Positions 45,226 to 56,622 of a stretch of DNA of 64,000 nt are shown piece by piece. The stretch is from Periplaneta americana (Eukaryota > Arthropoda > Insecta > Blattodea > Blattidae), in contig NC_091119.1 in the NCBI RefSeq assembly GCF_040183065.1, forward strand, positions 107,597,763 through 107,661,762, read 5' to 3'. Numbering within the stretch: position 1 is the first letter of the stretch; each line of letters opens with the position of its first letter. The position numbers were made by a program, and so were the translations under genes. The notes under the pieces are model-generated. The model was not told the DNA's origin and made no database searches. It worked only from the letters and a program-made list of their open reading frames with translations.

Positions 45226-46549
45226 ACTAATGAGATGGATTAGGTATGTATGGCCATAACTTCAGCTATCTCTAAAGCCTTAAGAATTATTCTTATTCTC
45301 ATAATTTTCAAGCAGGAACTCTTGCTACATATTAAAAAAACTGGCATTCAGAAGTATGGTAAGTTAGATACTTTTATATCAAGACAGTCGTGCAGTATTA
45401 GAAGCTCTGAATAGATGTCACAGCCCTAGTAAAATACCATTGTATGTCGAAAATCACATATTGGTTTCGTAAATTTTTTGCAACACTATTTTACTGGTTG
45501 GAAGTATGAAATTTTAATAATTAAATAGTAAATTATCAAAGGCTTTGGTACTTATTTGTTAAAATATTTTTATAGCAGTATTTTCCTACAAAATTGCGTA
45601 TCTTTACACATCACAATTTTTTGGTTACGACACTATTTTACTGGGAATACAATATGGAGTCTAAGTTTATCTGCTACAACATCCTCACTGAATTTAGGCG
45701 ATGGGGGGGAAACAGTAATCACACGAAGTCAAATGCCAGGTCGTGTAAGAGCAGAATTTAATGAGTATGTTGATCACTTTACCAAATGCAAAGGAGTCTG
45801 TTTTTATGTGACGAGAAGCATTTTCTGAGCTATTCCAATAACCTCTTTAAAGCACTTCTGAACACCAAAATGGGGAAGAAAAAAACCATGTGAAATATTT
45901 CTAGTCTCAAACAAGAAACTAGGTATTTGCAAACAGAGACAAAAATACAGTAGTTTACCACTCTCCAACTAGAAATAAAGCCTACTGGACTATTATGCCT
46001 ACTTCAGTATCATCGTGAGAATATGTAAGCAACACAAACTTATCAGTTATGCTTTACTGAAAGCAATAAATTCGAAATATATTCCTGTCATTGCAAGACA
46101 AATATCTGAAAATGGACATTTTGTAGCATTCTTACTACCAGTTGACAGTGCAGGATCGTTTCAGTAAAATTACAGGCTTCTATAAAACAAACTTCAAGTT
46201 ATTTGGAAACAAAACAAACTTAAAGTTATTTGGAAACACAGTCAATACACCATCAGTTAAACAGCTCATATTCTCCAATGCAATAAAAGATCACATAACA
46301 TTAAATAGTTTGTGGTGGACAAGAATGTTCGAATATTCCGCAGAGTATTAACCTTTCCATCATTTTTGCATTCATTAATAACCATAAACTGAAATCTACG
46401 TACAATGCCGCACTGCTCCTGGAATGATCTGTGAATCCCATACTCAATACAGATGCATAAAATAAGACTCATTCAGTAAACCCTAAAAATGAGTCACACT
46501 GATTGAGGTGGCAACATTGCTTTCACATATCCTAGTATGAGAAACACTG

Positions 46550-48288
46550 CAGTATAGAAAGATTGTTACTAGCCATATTATTCTGCATTCCCAAATAGCA
46601 GTTACTTTTGGGAGGGGGGTGGGGGAGAAGGGTTAGGAAGCTCCATTGGCATGAAAAACAAATTACTACCTCGGAACAAAATTTGTTACATCCTCTTCCT
46701 CTTCAGGAAGTACTCATGTATCATGCAGTAATTGAAATAACATTATACAAGCTACAAGAATGGGGAGAAGCTCTTCGTTAGTATCATTTAAGCAGGCAGC
46801 AGGTTATGCCTGAAACATGACAATTAAATTAGTTAGTTATTAGGAATAATACTTTTATTTGGAGAGCAGCAGTAATTCCATGTTCTCATACCTGAGAAAG
46901 AATATTACAAGCGATTACAAACACAACTGAATAATGAACCTCATTTCCCAGTGATGAAAACACTAGAAAAAGCTAACTCATATTATTTCAATCTTTCTGT
47001 CCAAAAAATCAACATAACGTCACCAGGCAGCTAAAATCTGCCACTGTCTATAAGTTAAGTTTCCCCAGTCTCCTATTTAAATGAGTAATTAGAACATACT
47101 TTTTGATGTACGGTACTATACACTTTTTTTAGTTATTAAAGTTCAATTTGGTACTGTCTCTGGCCTGTTAGTAAATTATACTTCTACCTTACAAAGACAA
47201 AGACACAATTGATACACATAATGATAGTTAGCAGAGGTTGATTATGATCTGAAAGGGAAAAAATTATTATTATTTTGCCTGATGTTGCTTAGTTTAGGAG
47301 CATAGATCATATAAAAACCTAAAACTCATTTTACTGCTTTTCCTATGGAAACAATTCTAAAGATTTTTACAAATTTTTTTAAAAGTTCACCACACTTCAG
47401 CATACCATGGAGATCTTGCATCTCATAGGAATCATGTTAACATCCCAAACTCGCATTAACCCTAAAGATTGGTGTCTTTACACAGACTTACGCAAAAAAC
47501 CTGCAACTATAATGAAATAATAAACTAAACAATTTTAATTACAAAACAATGAACTAAAATAATCAATGTTCCAATTACTTTAAAAACAGAATTTTCTATC
47601 TCCTATCATGAAACCAATTTTAAATGAAAAATAATTAACTTACCACTGAATATAATGCAATACGAAATCTGTGACTGAGAAAAAAAAATGTCTTGAAATC
47701 AGATAACACTAAATCACCAGAGGATCACAGGATCACGGAAAGGGAAGGTAGAACAATGTGTTCTCTCATTCATTCAACACATCCGACCTAGAAAATAAGC
47801 AAAATAAATCCTAAATCGTGACATCACTATTGTACTTTTATTTCTCCAAGATGGTATTTGGGGTCCCAACAGTGGTGCATCAAAAAAAGAAAATACAATT
47901 CTTTAACATATCAATTTTCTTTCTTTAATCTTTTATACATTGTTTTAATAAAAACCATAAATAATCCCAAATTAAGAAATAAGACAAATTAATATAAACA
48001 TAGTTCATAATTAACAGAGAAAAAAATTATACCAACCAAATAAAAGTTCTAAACATAGCAAATAAGATATTTTAAATTTTTACACTTCTTGAATTTTTTT
48101 TCTTGTTGACCAAACTACAAGATGGGTCCACATAGTCGTGTTGTTAGTCATTATAAATATTATGGTGAATTTTTAAAGTTTCATTAAAACTCCACCAATA
48201 TTAGCACCTTTGAAGGAGGTCGGGCTGTCCCACTATGTGAACCCAGGCAATGCAACTGAACAAGAGCCACAGAACAGTTGGTAGTAGT
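46550..48288. other. intron and presumed 3' UTR of exon 9c; no other feature
   Basis: AT-rich sequence with a G-run (GGAGGGGGGTGGGGG near 46610). Apart from a poly(A) signal candidate, nothing was recognised. Confidence 0.5.
47837..47842 (-). promoter_or_regulatory. candidate poly(A) signal for the 9c transcript
   Basis: AATAAA on the minus strand about 450 nt beyond the 9c stop codon. It is the nearest such hexamer I could see; use is not shown. Confidence 0.3.
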
Positions 48289-48371
48289 TTAGTTGCCAAT
48301 AAGTTCGGTGAAAGTCATATCAAGATCATCACAAATGAACTTGTACTTCTCCTTCTCGTGTACCAATTCAT
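48289..48371 (-). CDS. tropomyosin alternative C-terminal exon 9c
   Basis: Preceded by CTTTGCAG on the minus strand. It encodes (D)[20 protein letters not shown] plus TELIGN and TAA. I regard this as the muscle-type C-terminus by its likeness to known cockroach and other insect muscle tropomyosins, whose last residues follow the [10 protein letters not shown] pattern. The end forms the overlap with the next tropomyosin molecule and contacts troponin T. Exon length and phase are identical to 9a, 9b and 9d. The splice acceptor lies about 1 kb below the 9b stop codon. Confidence 0.92.
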
Positions 48372-49055
48372 CTGCAAAGAGATTGACAATAAAACAAGTG
48401 GTGTGAGAGAAACGTGGAGAAGTGACGCGATCGTGACCAGTTACACCATGATTCAGTCCAAACAATGGCAACACACCTCACCCTCTCATAAGCACCCATC
48501 AATATTATAAACTCGGAGTGAACAATGGCGCAAGCGAGTGGTCACAAATGAGAATGAAAGGACACCAAGAAACTTCTACATACATTCTACAATGGAGTAA
48601 AATAATGATAAAATAATAATTATAGTAGTAATACTGGACACTTTCTTTACTTTCACACAGTATTTCCTGGTCAGAAATTCCACAACTCCCAGGAAGAAAG
48701 AAGGTAAGAAACAGTTCCAATAAGTAATCAGGGATTTTTAACACATCAGAAAAGACTGGTATAAGAAGTCTGATTCATACTGTGTCCATCAAGTAACACG
48801 TGTTAATCCCCCTACACGATCTGTACAAGAAATTAGTAATGATCCAGTCATTCCCCCCTCCCTTTCCCGGTCATTCTAACATATCTTTAGGACATTTCAT
48901 GTCAGTAAAAGAGAAGGATTACTTAAGCAAAGAGAAGCAGTAACTACTCTAATAATTAATAATAAACTAAGAAGCAAAATGATTTTACAATCTACAAAAA
49001 AAAAATATATATATGTTACAATATTATAACATTTCTCTCTTTTAAAAAAGGTGCA

Positions 49056-49105
49056 AAAAAAAAAAAAGAAAAAAAAAAAAAAGAAAAAAAAGAAAGAAAG
49101 AAAAA
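49056..49105. repeat. A/G-rich low-complexity run (U/C-rich in the tropomyosin pre-mRNA)
   Basis: Almost pure A with scattered G on the plus strand, giving a long pyrimidine run in the minus-strand transcript between exons 9b and 9c. It is possibly only slippage, but it could bind polypyrimidine-tract proteins. Confidence 0.8.
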
Positions 49106-49374
49106 TTAAATAAAAATAAAAATCAATCTTGTGTCGGCTGAATTCTCTGAACAGGAAGTGTTAAGAATTCTATAATTTGTGTTTTATACTTGATAAGCGC
49201 CAGGATTGGGTTTATAGCATTAATAACAAAGCAATCATTCAGGCAGCCATTTTGTGATGCAGTTGGCCATTATGTAGTAGTAGTAGTAGCAGTACAGTAG
49301 TGATGGCACGGCCGAGAGCCGACACTCAACATTAAGTTCATCAGTGATTAATATTGGTTGGTGTTGCGGTTTGT

Positions 49375-49457
49375 TTAGTAGCCATACAACTCTACGAAGG
49401 CAGAATCCAAATCGTCACCAATAATCTTGTATTTCTCCTTCTCAATGACCAGCTCAT
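49375..49457 (-). CDS. tropomyosin alternative C-terminal exon 9b
   Basis: Preceded by CTTTCCAG on the minus strand. It encodes (D)[20 protein letters not shown] plus VELYGY and TAA. It is clearly homologous to 9c (same E-L-V-EKEKYK-I--DDLD frame) but with a different last third, which would alter the head-to-tail overlap. No AATAAA was found on the minus strand between its stop codon and exon 9c. Its transcripts therefore either use a variant signal or run on past 9c. Confidence 0.92.
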
Positions 49458-51415
49458 CTGGAAAGCGAAGACGACATCAAGATTAATTGGCAATGTCAGT
49501 ACACAACAACTAATCTACAGCTGCCATGTGGCAGAGAAACCCCCAAGTTTGATGGATCATTTGGATGGATAACTTTTTAAGGAAAAATGGAATGGTCGAT
49601 AATTAAAAAACACACTCCATGCCAGTTTAATTGCAAAATAAAAACAAGTTTCACAACAAAACTACAAATTAATGAATGGTAAATTAGAATATTACAGAAC
49701 TAAATATATTTCTAATTTAAAACATATACCACATTCCATGTATCGTTCCATCAGATAAAAATAACAATTCTAACAAAACTATTAAAATTTTTTTAAAAAT
49801 CCTTAATTAAATGATTATAATATTTTATATTATGCAAGCACATGTGGGGGGAGGGGGAGGACAACATGCATAATGAATATTTTTCTGTCCAAAGTGATGG
49901 CACTTTTTGAATGCACGAAGATAAGATAAAATAAAATAAAATATGGAAACATGTATCAGCACAATAAATAAAATAACTTCTGTAAATTTGAACTATTCCT
50001 TGGGCATTACTATTTCCTCTCGCACAATTTTACAAATTTTCCATCACTTCACTATTATTGCCTCATAAAAAGGTACTCAGCACTGCTGGGTAAAGTAACA
50101 TTTCCTCAAACACATTTACTGTATGACCAGATGTTTGGAACAGAAAATAAGCGAAAAATTAAACTTTTTTCCCTCTCAGTAATAACCAGAAACATTCAGT
50201 TTAACATTATAATTATAATACGTGAAATACAGACGAAGTATTTCGCATATGCTATATGCAATGCTGTAATAGCATGGAGAGGTACTATTAAGTGTGGACA
50301 GTTAACACCACTCGAAACATCAATTGTTGTACATTCCTCAGAGAAAAATACAATAGTTTATAATGTATGCTTAAAAGAGATTTGGATTTAGCTTAAATTT
50401 TGTCTGATATTGTGTGTGTAAGGGTGTAAAGAATTCTTACTGCTTCTAAGTGTACAAAATGTTACACATGCCACACACAATGTAATATTGCAACACCTAT
50501 TCAACTTCTACTGTAAGTTTAGTCACGAAGTAAACAAATGCACGAGATCAAAGTTACCTTGTCATATGCCATTGTTTCACGTCAATTTCAAGCTCGTGAC
50601 AAGTGACAGAAATCATTACACATAGCTTGAAAGAATGGTGAGACTAATAATATGTACCAATGAACATGTGCATTTGTTTAGATCAGCATTAAATTTAATG
50701 CTTTGATAAAGTAAGCTTCTATAAAGAAAGTTAATTTAAATTTTTAACTCTGGTTTAACAGCAATTGGAAAATGAACAACATAAAAGCAGTTTGTGATAC
50801 AAAGATTAAACATAAAAATCGCAGACAATATTTGAAAACAAAATAAAATTACTGAAAACTAAAAATTAAAACCCAAATTACAAAGAATATTATCACTATT
50901 ATCAACACAAAAACTGAATTGATATAAAACATAATGAATAATAAAGTTATAAAAACTACAAAGTCATGCAGTTGTCATGCATTAGGTTCAGATACCTGGG
51001 AATGAAATTTGGGTCCTGAAACATTCATCACAGCTATTTTAGCCAAAAAGGAAAACAAAGGAAATGCATCTGAATATATACTGTATCCAAATTTTGAGCT
51101 ATTACCACATTTTGTGTGTATAAACAAAGTAATCTGTAAAGGTAACTCTGTATTGTTTTCAAATGGGGGCAACTTTTTTCTATGGTGACATGGAAGATTT
51201 AAGTAACAGACATGTATTTTTACTTCGCCATCTTATATTAGTTGAGAGATACCTATTTTACAAACTGAAGGGAGAGGGAATTCGAAGCAACAAGACTGTA
51301 CACTGCACGTGAAGTTTGAGGTACAAGTCCTAACTTATGATGTGAAAGATTTTATTGTCATTACCCTAACATAAAACTTATGACATCTTACTTGTAATAC
51401 GCAACTAGTGATGAA
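49458..51415. other. tropomyosin intron/3' flank of 9a; no feature recognised
   Basis: AT-rich with a short G-rich patch near 49846. Confidence 0.5.
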
Positions 51416-51899
51416 ATGAATCAAATAATCTATTCTCGAATAATATTAAGAATAGAATAATTTATTCGAATGAAAGTTCTCGAATACTTTAATCATCTGA
51501 ACAACGATTTGATTACTCACCGGGAGATTCTCACTTCTCAGTTTTCTTATCCAACATCCAATATGACAGTGATAATGATTATTTATATTTTTTTATTATT
51601 CTAATTACATGCTGTAGCTATATCCAACTTCCAATAAAGATGTTGTATGTATTTCTGTGTTCCGTAATTAGACGAGAGAAAGAAAAAGGAGAGACAAAGA
51701 GAGATGATGCACGCAACTACCTCATGTTTGTGAGCGAGGTTAGCCAAATGTATACAATTAATGAGCAATTGGTGTTCTCGAGAACTTCTGTTCTCATTCT
51801 TCACTTCTCGCAGCAACTACCATCTCAGCAAAGTATTCGAATACTAGGTATATCTCGAGAACTTACAAGAATCGAATAATTCGAATACTCCCATCACTA
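51416..51899. mobile_element. hAT-like MITE, 484 bp
   Basis: The element starts TAGTGATGAAATGAATC and ends ATTCGAATACTCCCATCACTA, with inverted TAGTGATG termini and ATTCGAAT-rich subterminal motifs on both sides. It is flanked by 8-bp repeats TACGCAAC (51408-51415) and TGCGCAAC (51900-51907), with one mismatch. There is no coding sequence. It lies about 690 nt downstream of the 9a stop codon. Confidence 0.8.
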
Positions 51900-52080
51900 T
51901 GCGCAACTGTAGAGAAATGAAAATAATTCACATTCCCGTAGAAAAAGATAGCATTTTTCTGTTATGAAAATGAAAAACCAGTGTAATGACTATCTGGTAA
52001 GTACAAACAGTAAAAGCAATATGGAATATGATGCATGCTGCCTTTACATGGCACCACTTAAATTTTAAAAAATATTTTGC

Positions 52081-52086
52081 TTTATT
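52081..52086 (-). promoter_or_regulatory. candidate poly(A) signal for the 9a transcript
   Basis: AATAAA on the minus strand about 505 nt beyond the 9a stop codon. Its use is not shown. Confidence 0.3.
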
Positions 52087-52590
52087 TTCAGTGTTATGCC
52101 TATTTTTTATCGACTTGGCAGGAACTATTTACTACTTTGAAGGAGTCAAGTTAAACATTCAATATTCAGTGAAAATTACTGGTTTCCAGTAAAAGACAGT
52201 GGACAAGATTTACTGCAGTTTGAACTCAAATTTTGTCTCCCTAAAAATGCTTCTAACATTACTGGGCAAAAGTTTCATCTCCACTTTAACAAAGGTGCAA
52301 TGATGAATTCATATATAGAGTATCATATTAAAAAAAGAAGCATAGAATTCCCACCATCTATGGCTAACTGGACAGACGTAACACATATCTACAGCTTTTA
52401 CAAAGTCACCTGTCATATTCTTACATTTCACCCTAATTGATTCAACTGTCTTTGCAATTCAAAATACCCTGGCAATGAATGGCTGCATGAATGTTTCAGC
52501 TAGGGCAGGAGATGAGAATGCTTATCAAACCTGGGGTATCAGAGCACGCAACACCATACTTCGTCTATGCCACACAGGGGCAAGGGGGGG

Positions 52591-52673
52591 TTACATGTTC
52601 TGGATATCATGCAAGGTCGCCTCCATTTCTTCTTGCAGCAGCTTGTTCTTTTCCTTCTCAGCAACCAGGTCGT
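52591..52673 (-). CDS. tropomyosin alternative C-terminal exon 9a
   Basis: Preceded by GTTTGCAG on the minus strand. It encodes (D)DLVAEKEKNKLLQEEMEATL plus HDIQNM and TAA. This is the most divergent terminus: the DDLD--F-EL signature of 9b and 9c is missing and it ends in HDIQNM. Cytoskeletal (non-muscle) tropomyosins commonly use a distinct last exon, so 9a is a candidate for that role; this is inference. It is the first terminal exon met by the polymerase, so its poly(A) site competes with splicing to 9b-9d. A C-run follows the stop codon on the minus strand. Confidence 0.9.
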
Positions 52674-55419
52674 CTGCAAACAATGCGCAGTCAACCAGAG
52701 AGATCAACAACTACTTCAAACATTTCACAAACAAGAAAAATCTACCAAGCATTCAAGATTTAGGTAAGAGAAATTAATAGGCATATATGAAATTGCATTA
52801 CTCAAAATGTTATCTCACAAACAACTCCAATTTTTTTTTAACAAACCGTTTATACGTAATAAATTTCACACTGTGAATTTAAGACTATTAAAAATGAAAT
52901 AAAAATATTTTATGTTATGAAAACCAGTTACACAATATATAAAAATTGCAATATTTATAATATTCAGGAACAATACATGTTCTGCTACAAACAGTTCCTT
53001 AGATGATATGAAATTCAAAACAATTTTGTTTCTTGAGATGGTATGTTTTGCATGAGCAGATAAGCTCTCTGGTTTAGGACTTGATACACAAGTTAGAAAA
53101 GTTAAGAACTCAACCACTACATTTATTATTTCACCTCAACATCACAGTATCAACATTAGAAGGTACATTGCCACACAGGACTACAAACAGGCAAAAACTG
53201 AACAATTTCACTTCAGAAAATGCAATTAGTATTACAAGAGCAATGACGTCATATGACTCCTTGGTTCAACATGAAAATGTTATTACAGAAAACTTTTCTT
53301 TGACAGCATCAGCACTCAAGCTTGCCAATAGCTGTGAATGCTCGAAAAAAAGTTTTCAAGAATATTACTGAAACCATTACATCAGCACAAATTCAATGTT
53401 AAATATATTTCACATGATTTTTTTTTGCACAGATTCATTGCACGAAAGCAAAATTATGCATGTTCACTGAAGCAAACCAGGGAATTTCCAACATATTCAT
53501 GTGCCCAAGGAATTATACAGGATATTAAAAACAAAATCTTGGCTTAAAAGGCATATAGCATTCACTAAAGCAGAACAATGAACTCTAGTCAGTGAAGTCC
53601 TGAACAAATGCCTACCGAATTATCCCACTATTTTATCACCATCACAGTTGATGCTCTATGTATATTATTTTTACTTCAGCTCTCAGTATCATAGAAGCAA
53701 GTCCTCTCCCTTCTCCCCCCCCCTCCTATATCCTGCTTGGATACTAATGATAAATGTATATTCAATTATTTGTTGCTCAAAGTCCTGGATTAATTTTCGA
53801 ATCTCTACAGCGAACTGATGTCACGAAATCATGCATTCAATTAAATACAGACATTATGTGCAATGAAAGAATGAATCTTATGCCAAATAATGGAAATTGT
53901 GTCTAAGCAATTCAATAACTTTATGAATTCTATATGCCGAAAACCATTTTTAACAGCCTGTATGGATATCATGCACTGCAGTAATACACACACAAACTAA
54001 CGCCAATAAAGAACAAAGGTTACATAAAAATGCCATAGAAATGTCCTCCTCTATCCCCTTAAAACGCAGCTATTTCCATAAGCTTTCGAGTGACACTGAT
54101 GTCAACACATTACTTACAGTCTCTGAATCAGTAACTACGTAATCTTCTGCTGCATATGAAACTAAAAACCTGAGTGTCTTATTAACTATACATTTAAACA
54201 GTTGATGTATCCTAGAGAGTGCTGCAGATTTCTCAAGTATCAACACAGTCCCATGACACACACAAGATTAAATGGATACATCTCAAATCAGAGCACTTTC
54301 TTAAATGCAGTTTTAATACCTAAATGTGACTGTTACCTTCCAGTTACAGGAAGAAAAATACTCAAATTATGTGAAAATTAAAACTTTACAACAGTCCATT
54401 ACAACAGTGTAGCCCAGTTACAAAATGTCTACAAAAATGGAAGTAAATGTAAACTAGATCAATAGTAAAAGAGAAATTGAAAAAAAAAAAATATATAAGA
54501 CATTAATAATGCCACCTTAAGAAAAGAAGTTATTTGAATTACAATACTTCGTGATTTAAAAAATCGCTCACTACATTGTTCTACCTGCAGATTCTTAAGC
54601 CATCTTGAAACTATAAAGAAACAAGCAATGTTCTCTCATTTCTGAATAGTTTCATTATGGTGTAACAGTATTTTGTAACAAACTATTTTTCAATAGTTCA
54701 CAACCAAGCACACATTTAAGCCTCAACTAAATTTCAATTGCAATTAACAAAACAGTTGGCATTAGAAACTTCATTCATTCGAAATCTGCATTTTTTTTTA
54801 CAACACTTAAAGAGATTTATTAGCTCCTATCAATTCTAAGCAGTTGCTGGTAACAATTTGAATTCAAAACTCGCATCTACATTTGGCATGGAGAAAAATT
54901 TTACACTGATGTAAAACTTAAAATGTTCTTTTTAAAGAAAAATGGCAGGAATTCAACAAGTTTAAAATTTTAGATAATCAAAATTAGAAAATTATATGAT
55001 TGAACCTCAATTCTTTAATATTTCCCTAATCACTAAACAATCTTTTGTCTCATACAAATATTTACATAACGGTATGGAACCAGATATAGCTCTACATCTA
55101 CTGGCTCTAATTTCCAACGAAGTCTATGAGATATGCAGTGAGGAGAGGAAGCTACCAGTCAGTTTTTCACAGAACTTTTCTTCCTCTGCCATATGATCCC
55201 AAGAGTTCGGATTTTAAATGAAATACAGTTATATGCTGGCCTATTACTATCCAACAGTGTACCTTACATTTCTGGATGTGAACGTAAGGATCTCCCAAAA
55301 AACTTATATAATACAGATAAACAGTAGAATCTGAGAATAATGAACACTGCAGTGAAGGAAAACAGAATGTATTGTCTTGGTGGCATTGGCAACTACTGCT
55401 GTAAGTCTGCACAACTTAC
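52674..55419. other. 2.7-kb tropomyosin intron; no other feature
   Basis: AT-rich; a C/T-rich patch lies at about 53700-53730. No further exon variant was seen. Confidence 0.5.
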
Positions 55420-55489
55420 CCTCAAGCCTGTCAACCTCCTTCTGCAGCTTCTGCACGGACCTCTCAGCGAACTCAGCACGGGCCTCAGC
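55420..55489 (-). CDS. tropomyosin constitutive 70-nt exon (exon 8 equivalent)
   Basis: The exon is bounded by TCTTACAG and GTAAGT on the minus strand. It encodes [20 protein letters not shown], then RLE, and ends with the first base of the aspartate codon completed by each terminal exon. Only one version was seen, so every isoform from this region should contain it. The heptad pattern and the [18 protein letters not shown] motif are highly conserved in animal tropomyosins. Length (70 nt) and phase are those of vertebrate exon 8. Confidence 0.94.
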
Positions 55490-56301
55490 CTGTAAGAACA
55501 TCCACAGCGATCAGCAAACAGTCAACACACAGGACTGCCCAACTTCTGAAAACTTGGGGGCAAATACATCTAACATCGAACATTCTTTTCAAGCAGTTCC
55601 CTCACGACCTTCTCTATACTGGTAGATGTTTATAATCTAAATAACATTTCGAAAACTGACTACACTTTCAAGAAAGAAGGAACCTTATTCAGGACTATCA
55701 TATTTAAGCAATAAAAATAAATAATTTGAGGAAGAGAAGTCACTATCATTACTCCATTCAAAATTGAACTATTTTCAATTCTGTAAAATGTTAAAATGTT
55801 CATGCCAATCACCCCCAAAAAGACAGAAAGAGGACAACCATACATAAATCTTTAAGAACATTTTACTACATTATCATTTCTACATTATCATTACATTTCT
55901 ATCATGAAGACGAATTCAGAAGAACACTTCAGAATATCAATTTCTCTATTATGCAGAGTGGAAAGAATGTCTGCATTCATATTGAGAAGCAATTTCGTAT
56001 GTAAAAGGAAGCAATCAATTGCAACTCTATTCTGAATGACTACAAACTGAAAAGACATAGTTTCAAATATGCGTAGAGAAGTGGATTTTTTCAGTCGAAC
56101 TTCCAGGACAGCTCTGAGATAACACATAACAGACGTCTTACAATAGGTGAAAAAAATGAAGGGATGGAAGATCTGGGGAATTATTATTCTGACTTCCCCA
56201 AAACCTCCTCACTTATCTTTCAAAACCACTGAATTTTAACCCAATTTATTTGCAAAACAATTTTACTTACACTTTTCTATAACAAAAACAAAGGTTATAT
56301 T
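55490..56301. other. tropomyosin intron, left of the palindrome; nothing seen
   Basis: AT-rich and unassigned. Confidence 0.5.
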
Positions 56302-56622
56302 GTTTAGGTGAGGGGTTTGGACTTTTTCCATTGCTGGTTGTCACAATCACAAAATTAAGACAACGTTTCGAAGGGTGGTTCTCCCTTCGTCTTCAGGTGG
56401 AAGGAAGGAGGGAAAGGAAAAAACCTACTGTTGGGATCATTACATACAGCTATTCCGTACATACAGAATAGCTCTACGTAACGATCCCAACAGTAGGTTT
56501 TTTCCTTTCCCTCCTTCCTTCCACCTGAAGACGAAGGGAGAACCACCCTCCGAAATGCTGTGTCTTAATTTTTTTGATTGTGACAACCAGCAATGAAAAA
56601 AGTCCAAACCCCTCACCTAAAC
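56302..56622. repeat. 321-bp near-perfect palindrome in a tropomyosin intron
   Basis: The two halves, from GTTTAGGTGAGGGGTTTGG to CCAAACCCCTCACCTAAAC, are reverse complements with few mismatches and a centre near 56462. Matching inner blocks include GAACCACCCT/AGGGTGGTTC, GACGAAGGGAG/CTCCCTTCGTC and AACCTACTGTTGGGATC/GATCCCAACAGTAGG. CAAAGGTTATATT occurs on both sides (about 56289 and 56663). It resembles a foldback element. In the transcript it would form a stem of about 150 bp between the 63-nt exon array and the 70-nt exon. Confidence 0.92.

Larger units (their letters stand above)
43434..46549. mobile_element. candidate large hAT-type element (3.1 kb) with nested insertions
   Basis: CAGTGTTTCTCA...AGGATATG at the left is matched in inverted form by CATATCCTAGTATGAGAAACACTG-like sequence at the right. 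The 8-bp flanks CACTATAA (43426-43433) and CAGTATAG (46550-46557) agree at six of eight positions. A second hAT-like end (CAGTGATTCCCAAAGTATGG) with a G-run of 13 lies inside at 43547. No transposase was recognised in the interior. The pairing may be chance between two solitary ends. Confidence 0.4.
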
